Origin: Candidatus Culexmicrobium profundum
Lineage (GTDB): Archaea; Thermoproteota; Methanomethylicia; Culexarchaeales; Culexmicrobiaceae
Length of the DNA: 5,960 nucleotides
Direction of reading: 5' to 3'
Assembly: GCA_025061245.1 (NCBI GenBank)
Contig: JANZKD010000222.1
Location: forward strand, 1-5,960
Part shown: in pieces, positions 1-5,410 of the stretch
Layout: every line of letters starts with the position of its first letter
How positions within the stretch are numbered: position 1 is the stretch's first letter
Made by a program: the position numbers and the translations under genes
The notes under the pieces: generated by a model
What the model saw: the letters and a program-made list of their open reading frames with translations, nothing else
Database searches by the model: none
Told to the model about the DNA's origin: nothing

Positions 1-123
1 CACTCAACAACCTTTATGCTAAAAGATTATCTCCACTAAAAATGAAAATTCGATTTTACCAGCACGTAACAAACCTCATCAAGATTCAACTATAATTGAA
101 AACAGTGACATCCATAACCTCTT

Positions 124-144
124 TTAAAAGAATAAAAGTATAAA
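124..144 (-). terminator. T-rich tract after the 148-657 gene
   Basis: Directly after the TAG stop of the minus-strand gene, the minus strand is rich in T runs (short runs of four T's separated by A or C). Archaeal RNA polymerase can terminate on such T tracts without a strong hairpin. The short palindrome cttttaaaag lies at its far end. This is composition-based only, in A+T-rich DNA, so it is weak. Confidence 0.28.
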
Positions 145-147
145 CGA

Positions 148-657
148 CTAACCACTTAGATGTTTGGTTTTAAATTCCTCTATGGTTAAGCCTTTAACCT
201 TTAAGTTTGATAAATCTTCAACAATTTTATTCCCAAAATTGTCCATAGAATAAAGACGACCTTCAATCAGTTTAAGAGATGCTATTTCCACGAAACGATA
301 CGTATTCTCTGGCAACTCAACATTTAGATTACGATCATAAGTTATTTTGTTCATAAACAATAGCCATTCGTCATCCAGCTTAAAGACGGGATATCCTTCA
401 ATTATAAGGAAAACGTTATATTTTGGATCATATCCACCCCACAAATATAGATATATGTAATTCATGGAAACATTTCCCTTCAAAATTTCGATAATTTTAG
501 CTTTATAAAGTGAAAAGTAGGGGTCATAGTAATTTCCCTGCCAACAACCATACGTAATTGGAACCCCTATTACTTCAACAATTGCTACAAGGTCAGATTT
601 ATCGAACAATTGCTTAAAGGTTAACTTGTAAATTATCGAAGACCAGCAAGCAGGCAT
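148..657 (-). CDS. Hypothetical secreted-type protein, probably 5'-truncated
   Basis: A 169-residue product from the first ATG. I do not recognise a named family. The fold looks like an all-beta domain seen in archaeal exported proteins: a 'KSDLVAIVEVIG' strand near residues 20-31, 'YKAKIIEILKG' near 51-61, then a 'YPVFKLDDEWLLF' strand near 89-101 and a C-terminal helix. Such proteins normally begin with a signal peptide, but none is present here. Upstream of the ATG the frame stays open for 31 more codons to a TAA at 751-753, and this extension reads like protein (PELPVEILKVPEGVKV) but has no ATG, GTG or TTG. No Shine-Dalgarno motif precedes the ATG. The short hydrophobic stretches further upstream lie in other frames. 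I infer that the original start and signal sequence were lost or frameshifted, leaving either a pseudogene or a cytoplasmic remnant. Confidence 0.5.
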   Translation of the reverse strand: MPACWSSIIYKLTFKQLFDKSDLVAIVEVIGVPITYGCWQGNYYDPYFSLYKAKIIEILKGNVSMNYIYLYLWGGYDPKYNVFLIIEGYPVFKLDDEWLLFMNKITYDRNLNVELPENTYRFVEIASLKLIEGRLYSMDNFGNKIVEDLSNLKVKGLTIEEFKTKHLSG

Positions 658-804
658 TTGAGAAACTTTTACACCTTCTGGAACTTTAAGAATCTCAACT
701 GGTAGCTCAGGCTGACTATTTATAAAATTTCCATTAAAAATAAGATATTTTTATGACATAAAAAACTAATATACACAAGCCATCTACAGTAATTCTAAGT
801 TTGA

Positions 805-1116
805 GAAAATGATTATAGCCGCTCTATAATAGAGCACCTCGAAAAATATGGCTTTAAAGATTGGATTAACATTCATGTAAGCGACATGTACGACTGGATA
901 GAACATCACTTGAAACCACATATATTGACAACAATAACAGGATCAGCACCATCATACCTATTCACAAAGAAGCTAAAAATCTCCGTAGTAATAGCAGGTC
1001 AAGGCTATGGCGGAAGAGCACACGCACCAAATGAATTCATAGAAGTTGAAGGTGTAAGAAAACTAATAGAATACACTCCAGCAATAATATTAAACTGGAC
1101 AAAAATCAATCAATAA
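805..1116 (+). pseudogene. C-terminal remnant of an M20 family peptidase/deacylase
   Basis: The frame is open from about 805 to the TAA at 1114-1116; an ATG at 886 exists, but similarity begins before it. The product matches the end of M20 enzymes (ArgE/DapE/carboxypeptidase relatives). The segment IIEHLEKYGFKD resembles the end of the dimerisation domain. GSAPSYLF corresponds to the usual GSGPMYLF turn, and GYGGRAHAPNE carries the HAPNE signature whose His is the last metal ligand. The final helix (EGVRKLIEYTPAIIL) is intact. Everything before this is gone: the first metal-binding motifs and the catalytic Glu are absent, and some 25 residues before the GSAP turn look deleted or replaced. Stops fill the frame just upstream (792, 798, 804). 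It cannot be an active hydrolase. Its end overlaps the JAMM gene tail-to-tail by 11 bp. Confidence 0.72.
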
Positions 1117-1492
1117 CTCTAAGCTTCAATCTCCTACCATCATAATCATAAACAGCAACATCACGCTTAGAATCAAAAGGATATCCAACAATCATCATAA
1201 TAGAGCCAAAATCAGCATTCAAATCTTCCAAAGACGGTTTCAAATCACCAGATGGATGACTATGAACTATACCAACTATAGAGAAATCTATTGGAAGACG
1301 ATATGGATCAAAAGAAACAGCATCAAAACCAACATATCTTGGAGGGAGAAATAAAATCTCCTCAATCTTAACTAATCCCCTACCAATTTTTCCTCGAAGT
1401 AGCAATAATGTCTCCTTAGGATAAGCGTTTTTAGCAATCATCAAAATAGTTTCAAGACAATCACGATTAATTAAAACTTCAACCATAGCCAT
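1106..1492 (-). CDS. JAMM/MPN+ (Mov34/Prok-JAB) metalloprotease
   Basis: A 128-residue single-domain protein of the JAB1/MPN/Mov34 superfamily: zinc isopeptidases that remove ubiquitin-like (in archaea, SAMP) or sulfur-carrier proteins from targets. The full JAMM set is visible with the ATG at 1492 as residue 1: Glu27 in 'YPKETLLLL', then His77-Ser-His79 followed by seven residues, Ser87, two residues, Asp90 (HSHPSGDLKPSLED). The HSHPSGD form also recalls RadC, but the short length and lack of a helix-hairpin-helix region favour the archaeal JAMM type. Start choice: ATG at 1492 shares its A with the upstream TGA stop (TGATG), a common coupling arrangement; a TTG at 1495 and an ATG at 1486 are alternatives. 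It is the last gene of the HEPN-MNT-JAMM operon and should be translationally coupled to the MNT gene. Its substrate is unknown; the active site appears complete. Confidence 0.85.
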   Translation of the reverse strand: MAMVEVLINRDCLETILMIAKNAYPKETLLLLRGKIGRGLVKIEEILFLPPRYVGFDAVSFDPYRLPIDFSIVGIVHSHPSGDLKPSLEDLNADFGSIMMIVGYPFDSKRDVAVYDYDGRRLKLRVID

Positions 1493-1848
1493 CAACTCGA
1501 GAGCATACGCTTTAAATCATCAATTATATGAGAAGAACCTGCAAGAATCCTTCCATAACTAACTATCTCTCTAATTATTCTCCTACTTTCAAAGGCCATT
1601 CTTTTAAGTTCATCATAAGTATATACTCTAACCTGTAAATCTATTGGTAATGTTGGATCCATATATTTAGATAAACGCTCAATAGGATTTCTAGAAGCCT
1701 CTTTTGTGATTATAATGACATCAGCATCAGAAAAAGCAGTATAATCTCCTCTCGCTAAAGACCCAATTAAAATCACAACTTCAGCCTTCTTCTCTAAAGA
1801 CTTTTTAGCATATCTTTCTAATTCTCTCATAACTTTCTCATAGTCCAT
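1492..1848 (-). CDS. mntA: MNT minimal nucleotidyltransferase, antitoxin of the HEPN pair
   Basis: A 118-residue minimal nucleotidyltransferase of the pol-beta superfamily. The signature is clear: Gly29-Ser30, ten residues, Asp41-x-Asp43 (GSLARGDYTAFSDAD), with Asp70 in 'LPIDLQVRVYT' a good candidate for the third metal-binding acid. In characterised HEPN-MNT systems the MNT partner neutralises the toxin, in some cases by transferring AMP to a Tyr near the HEPN active site. The GS and the DxD are present, so it is probably active. Start choice: ATG at 1848 sits one base after the HEPN stop (TAA-A-ATG), matching the usual 'MDYEKV' N-terminus; an upstream in-frame start at 1893 would add 15 unneeded residues inside the HEPN gene. 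The stop overlaps the JAMM start by one base. Substrate and direction of control are inferred from the family. Confidence 0.88.
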   Translation of the reverse strand: MDYEKVMRELERYAKKSLEKKAEVVILIGSLARGDYTAFSDADVIIITKEASRNPIERLSKYMDPTLPIDLQVRVYTYDELKRMAFESRRIIREIVSYGRILAGSSHIIDDLKRMLSS

Positions 1849-1849
1849 T

Positions 1850-2239
1850 TTAAAAAATTTTACTTCTGCAATATTCAATAATCTCTTCCGCATATCTTAC
1901 CGCCCTTACAGCATCATTCTCAGTATAATAATCAAGCGGAGCACCTTCTGTATGGAAATTAGGATATCTAGTTGGAATATAATGTCTATCAAGCTCTTTA
2001 GCTTTATCTACAAGTTGCATTGAAGGTCTATGCTCCACTGGTAAGGACATAAGCATACGTGAAACAGAATATCCCCAAACTTCAATACCCAACTTCTGAT
2101 ATAATGCCTTAACCGCTTTTTCTGCTGCTTGATGCGCAGCAAAACAAGCCCATTCATAATCTTTTAATTCAATCGACTTTTTAGCATGATTTAAATCTTT
2201 AACTGCCTGTCTAAACCAGTCATCTGCCCTCGAAACCAA
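1850..2239 (-). CDS. hepT: HEPN domain ribonuclease toxin
   Basis: A 129-residue all-helical HEPN protein, first gene of the operon. Family hallmarks: an N-terminal 'ADDWFRQAVKDLNHAKKS' helix, 'DYEWACFAAHQAAEKAVKAL' (residues 27-46) and 'LDRHYIPTRYPN' (83-94), which is characteristic of MNT-partnered archaeal HEPNs. A possible R-x4-H ribonuclease motif is Arg91 to His96 (RYPNFH). HEPN toxins cleave RNA as dimers; the adjacent MNT is the expected antitoxin. Nearby Tyr residues (Y87, Y92, Y104, Y105) could be AMPylation targets, but which one is not visible. Start: TTG at 2239, supported by GGTGA at 2249-2245 on the minus strand with 5-nt spacing; no ATG or GTG lies near this point. The gene ends one base before the MNT ATG. 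Confidence 0.87.
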   Translation of the reverse strand: MVSRADDWFRQAVKDLNHAKKSIELKDYEWACFAAHQAAEKAVKALYQKLGIEVWGYSVSRMLMSLPVEHRPSMQLVDKAKELDRHYIPTRYPNFHTEGAPLDYYTENDAVRAVRYAEEIIEYCRSKIF

Positions 2240-2244
2240 CTAAT

Positions 2245-2249
2245 TCACC
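2245..2249 (-). promoter_or_regulatory. RBS of the HEPN gene, fixing its TTG start
   Basis: GGTGA on the minus strand, complementary to the 3' end of archaeal 16S rRNA (TCACC), stands 5 nt before the TTG at 2239. It is the reason for choosing this rare start codon. Confidence 0.6.
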
Positions 2250-2298
2250 AAGCTAATAATTCACATAAACACTTAATTGCTTTTTGAAAAAATGTTAA

Positions 2299-2308
2299 GA
2301 TATATAAT
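2299..2308 (-). promoter_or_regulatory. Candidate TATA box of the HEPN-MNT-JAMM operon
   Basis: On the minus strand the 94-bp gap between the deacylase gene and HEPN contains ATTATATATC. A start site about 25 nt downstream would leave a leader of roughly 35-40 nt holding the GGTGA site. The same gap also has a TTTTTT run (2292-2287) and T-rich DNA just after the deacylase stop (2333-2312) that could end the upstream transcript. The DNA is A+T-rich, so a chance TATA match is possible. Confidence 0.4.
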
Positions 2309-2333
2309 TTAATGAAGTTTAAAAGATAAATAA

Positions 2334-3347
2334 TTAACCTTTATTCTCAATCACCTCAATTATCTCTGAAATTTCTAATATCCGATCACCAGCATTAACG
2401 ACAGGGTACTCAGTCACATATCGTATAATGCCGCTTTTATGCGCCTTAATCTCCTCAACAACCTCCAATGTTTTCACACTATAAATGAAACCTAAAACTT
2501 GATCCTCCTTAACAATTTGACCAGGCTTAACCTTAGAAATGAATATTCCTCCAAGCGAAGAAGTAATCTTAGGTTCACCTGGACTCCACTTTAGTATATA
2601 TTGCTTAGGTGGAAGCTCGATATTTCCCTTAATCATTCCTAAATACTTCATCACATTTAGAACTCCTCTCACACCAATTTGCACAGCTTCTTCATTCAGA
2701 CATCTCCTTCCATCAAGTTCAGGCGTAATTGAAGGTATGCCATGCTCATTACAGACATTTCTCAACTTCCCACCAAATCTTATTCGCTTCCAATATTCAT
2801 CTCTAACCTCCTTTACAATGTACTCAGTACCGAAAACTCTCGCTAACTCACCAGACCTCCTTATAACTTCATCTTCACCATACTCTACAAAAATAAAAGT
2901 TAACATTGTTCTTACACCAGTGTGTAAGTCAATCACATAGTCAGCTTTATCCTTAATACAATTACTCCAAATGGCATAAGCCATACGCTCACTTAACCTA
3001 CCATCAGGTCTTCCAGGAAAGACTCTATTCATATTCTCCAATTCAATTGGAGTGTAAGACTGTTTACTCCTAAAGGCCAATGGATTAGCTACAGGAACAA
3101 CTATTAATGAACCCTTCAACTCTTTAGGATTCAACTTACTCACAACTCTTCGTATAACCTCAACTCCATTAATTTCCTCACCATGACATGCAGCTTGAAC
3201 ATATAGAACGGGACCATCACCAACACCTTGAATCAATATTACTGGAATTTCAATTGGAGTGCCGTCAGCCATTAAACCCACATTCAAACTCCCATAAACC
3301 ATCTCACCAGGAGAAGCCTCTATAGAACCAACTTTAAGCTTAGACAA
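2334..3347 (-). CDS. AstE/AspA-family zinc deacylase (M14 family)
   Basis: A 337-residue member of the succinylglutamate desuccinylase/aspartoacylase family, which removes acyl groups from N-acyl amino acids. Counting from TTG 3347: zinc ligands His55 and Glu58 (ACHGEE) and His142 (DLHTG); substrate-binding NMNR at 105-108, followed by FPG; a likely general-base Glu210 in TPELDG. Residues about 262-327 form the C-terminal beta domain resembling a biotinyl/lipoyl fold (GGIFISKVKPGQIV...). Length is normal and all key residues are present. Start choice: a longer frame opens at GTG 3356, but that GTG is itself part of a perfect GGAGGTG site (3360-3354); the TTG at 3347, 6 nt after it, is therefore the real start. 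It is transcribed divergently from the EamA transporter. The acyl group and amino acid cannot be read from the sequence, so no gene symbol is given. Confidence 0.88.
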   Translation of the reverse strand: MSKLKVGSIEASPGEMVYGSLNVGLMADGTPIEIPVILIQGVGDGPVLYVQAACHGEEINGVEVIRRVVSKLNPKELKGSLIVVPVANPLAFRSKQSYTPIELENMNRVFPGRPDGRLSERMAYAIWSNCIKDKADYVIDLHTGVRTMLTFIFVEYGEDEVIRRSGELARVFGTEYIVKEVRDEYWKRIRFGGKLRNVCNEHGIPSITPELDGRRCLNEEAVQIGVRGVLNVMKYLGMIKGNIELPPKQYILKWSPGEPKITSSLGGIFISKVKPGQIVKEDQVLGFIYSVKTLEVVEEIKAHKSGIIRYVTEYPVVNAGDRILEISEIIEVIENKG

Positions 3348-3353
3348 AGAATC

Positions 3354-3360
3354 CACCTCC
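3354..3360 (-). promoter_or_regulatory. Strong RBS (GGAGGTG) of the deacylase gene
   Basis: On the minus strand GGAGGTG is a seven-base match to the archaeal anti-Shine-Dalgarno sequence. It lies 6 nt before TTG 3347 and contains the GTG that would otherwise be chosen as the start, so it corrects the gene start by three codons. Confidence 0.75.
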
Positions 3361-3412
3361 TAATAATAATCTAAAATAAGATATTATTATCTATTATAGG
3401 TGAAGTGAAATA
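3361..3412. promoter_or_regulatory. Divergent promoter region between deacylase and EamA genes
   Basis: Only about 52 bp separate the two ribosome binding regions, so both promoters must overlap here. The segment is almost entirely A/T. It includes the palindrome AGATA-ttat-TATCT at 3379-3392, which could be an operator or overlapping TATA elements. GGTGA at 3399-3403 is the RBS of the plus-strand gene, 9 nt before ATG 3413. Individual TATA boxes cannot be assigned with confidence. Confidence 0.45.
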
Positions 3413-4318
3413 ATGACCACCAACAACAAAATCAGCAAATATTCAAAGCCATGGATAGCACTAATAATAGCAGTTATAAGTGTTTCATGGGCATCAATAC
3501 TAGTAGTGTTATCAGAAGCCTCAGGACTAATTTGCGCACTATGGAGATTAATTTTCTCATCAACACTCACATGGATTATATTGTTAACATCAAAGAGAAA
3601 AATAAGCATTAACAAGAAAACATTAAAACTAACATTTACAGCAGGTTTATGCTTAGCAATCCACTTCACACTCTGGATGGAATCACTATTCATGATTCCA
3701 GTCGCCATAAGCACAACTATCGTAAGTTCAAATCCACTATTCTCAAGCCTATTAGGATTCATATTACTAAGAGAAAAACCATCAATAATACAAATTATAG
3801 GAACAATACTAGCAATCATAGGAATATCAATTCTAGCAGGATTGACATCACAAATAAATGGAACCATTGGAAGCCTAGGAGTAATCTACGCATTAATAGG
3901 AGCATTAACTGTCGCCATCTACTTCACCATTGGAAGAAATCTCAGACGCATCATGGATACAGTAAGCTACACAGCTTTAGTATATAGCTTTGCAGCAATA
4001 ATCCTCCTAGTAATAGCTATAATAAACAATGAAAACATTCTAAACTATAACCTCAATACATGGAGTATTTTCATAGCATTAGCCTTAATTCCAATGCTTC
4101 TAGGACATACACTATTAAATTATGCATTAAAATTCATGAAACTAATAACCGTAACAACAATAACACTAGGAGAACCAATTGGCGCCACAATACTAGCAAA
4201 AATCATTCTAAATCAACAAGTAAAAATAGAAAGCCTCATAGCCATAATTATAACATTAACTGGAATAACTCTAACAATACTAAGAGAAGCAAAAGAAAAG
4301 AAGAGCGAAAAACTATGA
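3413..4318 (+). CDS. EamA/DMT family transporter (10 TM)
   Basis: A 301-residue integral membrane protein of the drug/metabolite transporter superfamily, built from two EamA repeats of five helices. Approximate helices: 14-34, 39-59, 72-92, 96-118, 124-144, 151-172, 184-204, 216-238, 244-266, 273-290. Family motifs are visible: 'HFTLWMESL' at 84-92 with the following 'VAISTTIVSSNPLF' in repeat one, and 'GEPIGATILA' at 253-262 in repeat two. The Lys/Glu-rich tail (REAKEKKSEKL) should be cytoplasmic. Members export amino acids, nucleosides or other small metabolites; the substrate here is unknown. Start ATG 3413 has a GGTGA site 9 nt upstream. Divergent pairing with an N-acyl amino acid deacylase hints at a shared amino-acid-related role, but that is only inference. 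Codons ending in A (ATA, CTA, ACA) dominate. The PCMT remnant starts about 36 bp after its stop. Confidence 0.9.
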   Translation: MTTNNKISKYSKPWIALIIAVISVSWASILVVLSEASGLICALWRLIFSSTLTWIILLTSKRKISINKKTLKLTFTAGLCLAIHFTLWMESLFMIPVAISTTIVSSNPLFSSLLGFILLREKPSIIQIIGTILAIIGISILAGLTSQINGTIGSLGVIYALIGALTVAIYFTIGRNLRRIMDTVSYTALVYSFAAIILLVIAIINNENILNYNLNTWSIFIALALIPMLLGHTLLNYALKFMKLITVTTITLGEPIGATILAKIILNQQVKIESLIAIIITLTGITLTILREAKEKKSEKL

Positions 4319-4354
4319 ATTAATATTCATACCCGTCGAATTTCAATTCGCTCA

Positions 4355-4778
4355 ATTCTTGGGACAGGATCTGGATATGGAGCAGCATTAGCTAAAGAAA
4401 TTGTCGGGAAAGAAGGACTAGTTGTCACCATTGAAATAAATCCAATAACATATCAATTTGCAAAAAAGAAATCTTGAAAAACTAGGATATAAGGACATCA
4501 TAGTAATTCTAGGAGACGGAGGAAATGGATATCCATCACTATCTCCATATGATAAAATAGCAATAACAGCAGCATGCCCACAAATACCTAAACCACTAAT
4601 AGAACAATTAAAAATTAAAGGAAAACTAATAGCACCACTAGGAAAACCCAATCAAATCCAAAAACTAATCCTAATAGAAAAAGAAGAAAACAATAAAATA
4701 AAGACAAAGGTAATAGATGAAGTCCTATATGTACCATTAAAGGGAAAATATGGATGGAACAATTTACAGAGTATTTAA
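4355..4778 (+). pseudogene. pcm: Broken protein-L-isoaspartate O-methyltransferase
   Basis: PCMT uses S-adenosylmethionine to methylate isoaspartyl residues in damaged proteins so that they can be repaired. The remnant begins at SAM motif I (LGTGSGYGAALAKEIVG), continues through 'VVTIEINP' (motif with the acidic ribose-binding Glu), then changes frame. The second part, from about 4467, reads RNLEKLGYKDI, GDGGNGYPSLSPYDKIAITAA, IPKPLIEQL and ends with the typical YVPLKGKYGW. The two parts join perfectly if one A is removed from the run of six A's at 4462-4467; as it stands, the first part hits TGA at 4475-4477. Independently, the first ~70-75 residues of a normal ~210-residue PCMT are missing: the DNA between the EamA stop (4318) and 4355 encodes nothing PCMT-like. 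No start codon or RBS precedes the first part. A full enzyme cannot be made from this locus. Confidence 0.85.
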
Positions 4779-4809
4779 ATTTACATATAAATTATCATGA
4801 AACAAAAGG

Positions 4810-4816
4810 TTTATAA
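4810..4816 (+). promoter_or_regulatory. TATA box for a leaderless ECF-S transcript
   Basis: TTTATAA preceded by the purine-rich ACAAAAGG (BRE-like) is the best promoter match on the plus strand. Its centre is about 27 bp before the GTG start at 4841, the usual TATA-to-start-site distance in archaea, so transcription would begin at or next to the start codon. This agrees with the absence of any Shine-Dalgarno motif there. Confidence 0.6.
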
Positions 4817-4864
4817 GAAAAGATAGGCAAAATTACCTATGTGAAAATAGGCAAAATTACCTAC
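4817..4864 (+). repeat. Two-copy 24-bp tandem repeat across the ECF-S start
   Basis: ATAGGCAAAATTACCTAT (4823-4840) recurs as ATAGGCAAAATTACCTAC (4847-4864) with a period of exactly 24 bp; the 6 bp before each copy are partly alike (GAAAAG versus GTGAAA). Each core is an imperfect palindrome, with ATAGG and CCTAT arms around 8 bases (the second copy ends CCTAC). The first copy lies between the TATA box and the start, the second encodes residues 3-8 (IGKITY). In-frame translation of the upstream copy gives the same IGKITY but lacks a start codon. It may be a slippage duplication or a pair of operator sites. Confidence 0.75.
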
Positions 4865-5410
4865 AAACCAAAAGCCAAAGACATCACACTAATAGCAAAT
4901 CTAACAGCAGCAGCCGTAGCCCTAAGAATAATAAAACACACAATTGTAGGACCATTCCAATTCATAAACTTCCCATGCGCATTCTCAGTTATAGCAGGCG
5001 TAATGCTAGGTCCCTTAAATGGCCTAATTACAGGAATATTGACATTTATAGTTTCAGACATATTTCTAGGACTAGGACCATGGACATTTGTAACTTCAAC
5101 TCTATCAGGAATAATTGGATTAACAAGTGGATTAATATGGAAAACAAAAAACCTCTCTAAAACAGAGGCATTAATACTATCATATTTACTATTCCTGGTC
5201 TATGATGTTGTAAGCTCATTTTTATTATATCTACCCTTCATGCCTCCCATGAAAGCCTTCATTATAGGTATAATCGGATTATTCATGCCAGTAATGGGAG
5301 GCTACCTCTATGCAATCGGCCCAATAACTGAATTCTCAACCGCCATGATAACCTCGATAATTATAACTAAAATTAATGGATATAAGGAGGAAGAAAATAA
5401 TGAAAATTAA
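4841..5410 (+). CDS. ECF transporter S component
   Basis: A 189-residue membrane protein resembling the substrate-binding S subunits of energy-coupling factor importers, which capture vitamins or metals and dock onto a shared EcfT/EcfA ATPase module. Predicted helices: about 14-34, 43-59, 61-77, 81-101, 108-132 and 138-176 (the last with a Gly-Pro break at 160-161). 'FPCAFSVIAGVMLGPLNG' and 'FIVSDIFLGLGPWTFVTS' are typical S-component segments: a Gly-rich second/third helix pair and an acidic-Gly-Pro-Trp turn. No EcfA or EcfT is in the window. Start GTG 4841 is the only option: a TAA lies in frame at 4814 with no other start between, and no RBS is seen, which fits leaderless translation. The gene overlaps the DUF4430 gene by 11 nt, so both act together. 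Substrate is inferred to be cobalamin-like from that partner; it is not shown by the sequence. Confidence 0.82.
   Translation: MKIGKITYKPKAKDITLIANLTAAAVALRIIKHTIVGPFQFINFPCAFSVIAGVMLGPLNGLITGILTFIVSDIFLGLGPWTFVTSTLSGIIGLTSGLIWKTKNLSKTEALILSYLLFLVYDVVSSFLLYLPFMPPMKAFIIGIIGLFMPVMGGYLYAIGPITEFSTAMITSIIITKINGYKEEENNEN
5384..5390 (+). promoter_or_regulatory. RBS (AAGGAGG) of the DUF4430 gene
   Basis: AAGGAGG ends 9 nt before ATG 5400 and lies inside the end of the ECF-S gene. Unlike ECF-S, the second gene of the operon uses a classical Shine-Dalgarno site, as expected for an internal cistron. Confidence 0.7.

Noticed and set aside
3..95. Open plus-strand frame at the window edge that could be the end of a gene (LNNLYAKRLSPLKMK...)
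   Set aside because: About 30 codons with no recognisable domain; the upstream part is outside the window, so a gene call is not supported.
821..835. Perfect hairpin GCTCTA-taa-TAGAGC
   Set aside because: It lies inside the M20 remnant coding frame, has no U tract after it and a 3-base loop; probably chance in A+T-rich sequence.
2539..2940. 133-residue plus-strand frame opposite the deacylase gene
   Set aside because: Shadow of the deacylase gene on the other strand; Ser/Pro/Leu-rich with no domain and no promoter or RBS.
3394..3867. 157-residue minus-strand frame opposite the EamA gene
   Set aside because: Antisense shadow of a clear EamA transporter; hydrophobicity mirrors the membrane helices of the real gene.
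3649..3987. Asn/His/Arg-rich plus-strand frames within EamA (also 4060-4323)
   Set aside because: Out-of-frame reading of A-rich EamA codons; extreme composition and no family match.
4462..4477. A-AAA-AAG slippery heptamer in the PCMT remnant as a programmed frameshift site
   Set aside because: The heptamer is in phase for a -1 shift, but joining the two PCMT parts needs +1. The -1 frame ends within a few codons at a TAG. The missing N-terminus also argues for a pseudogene.
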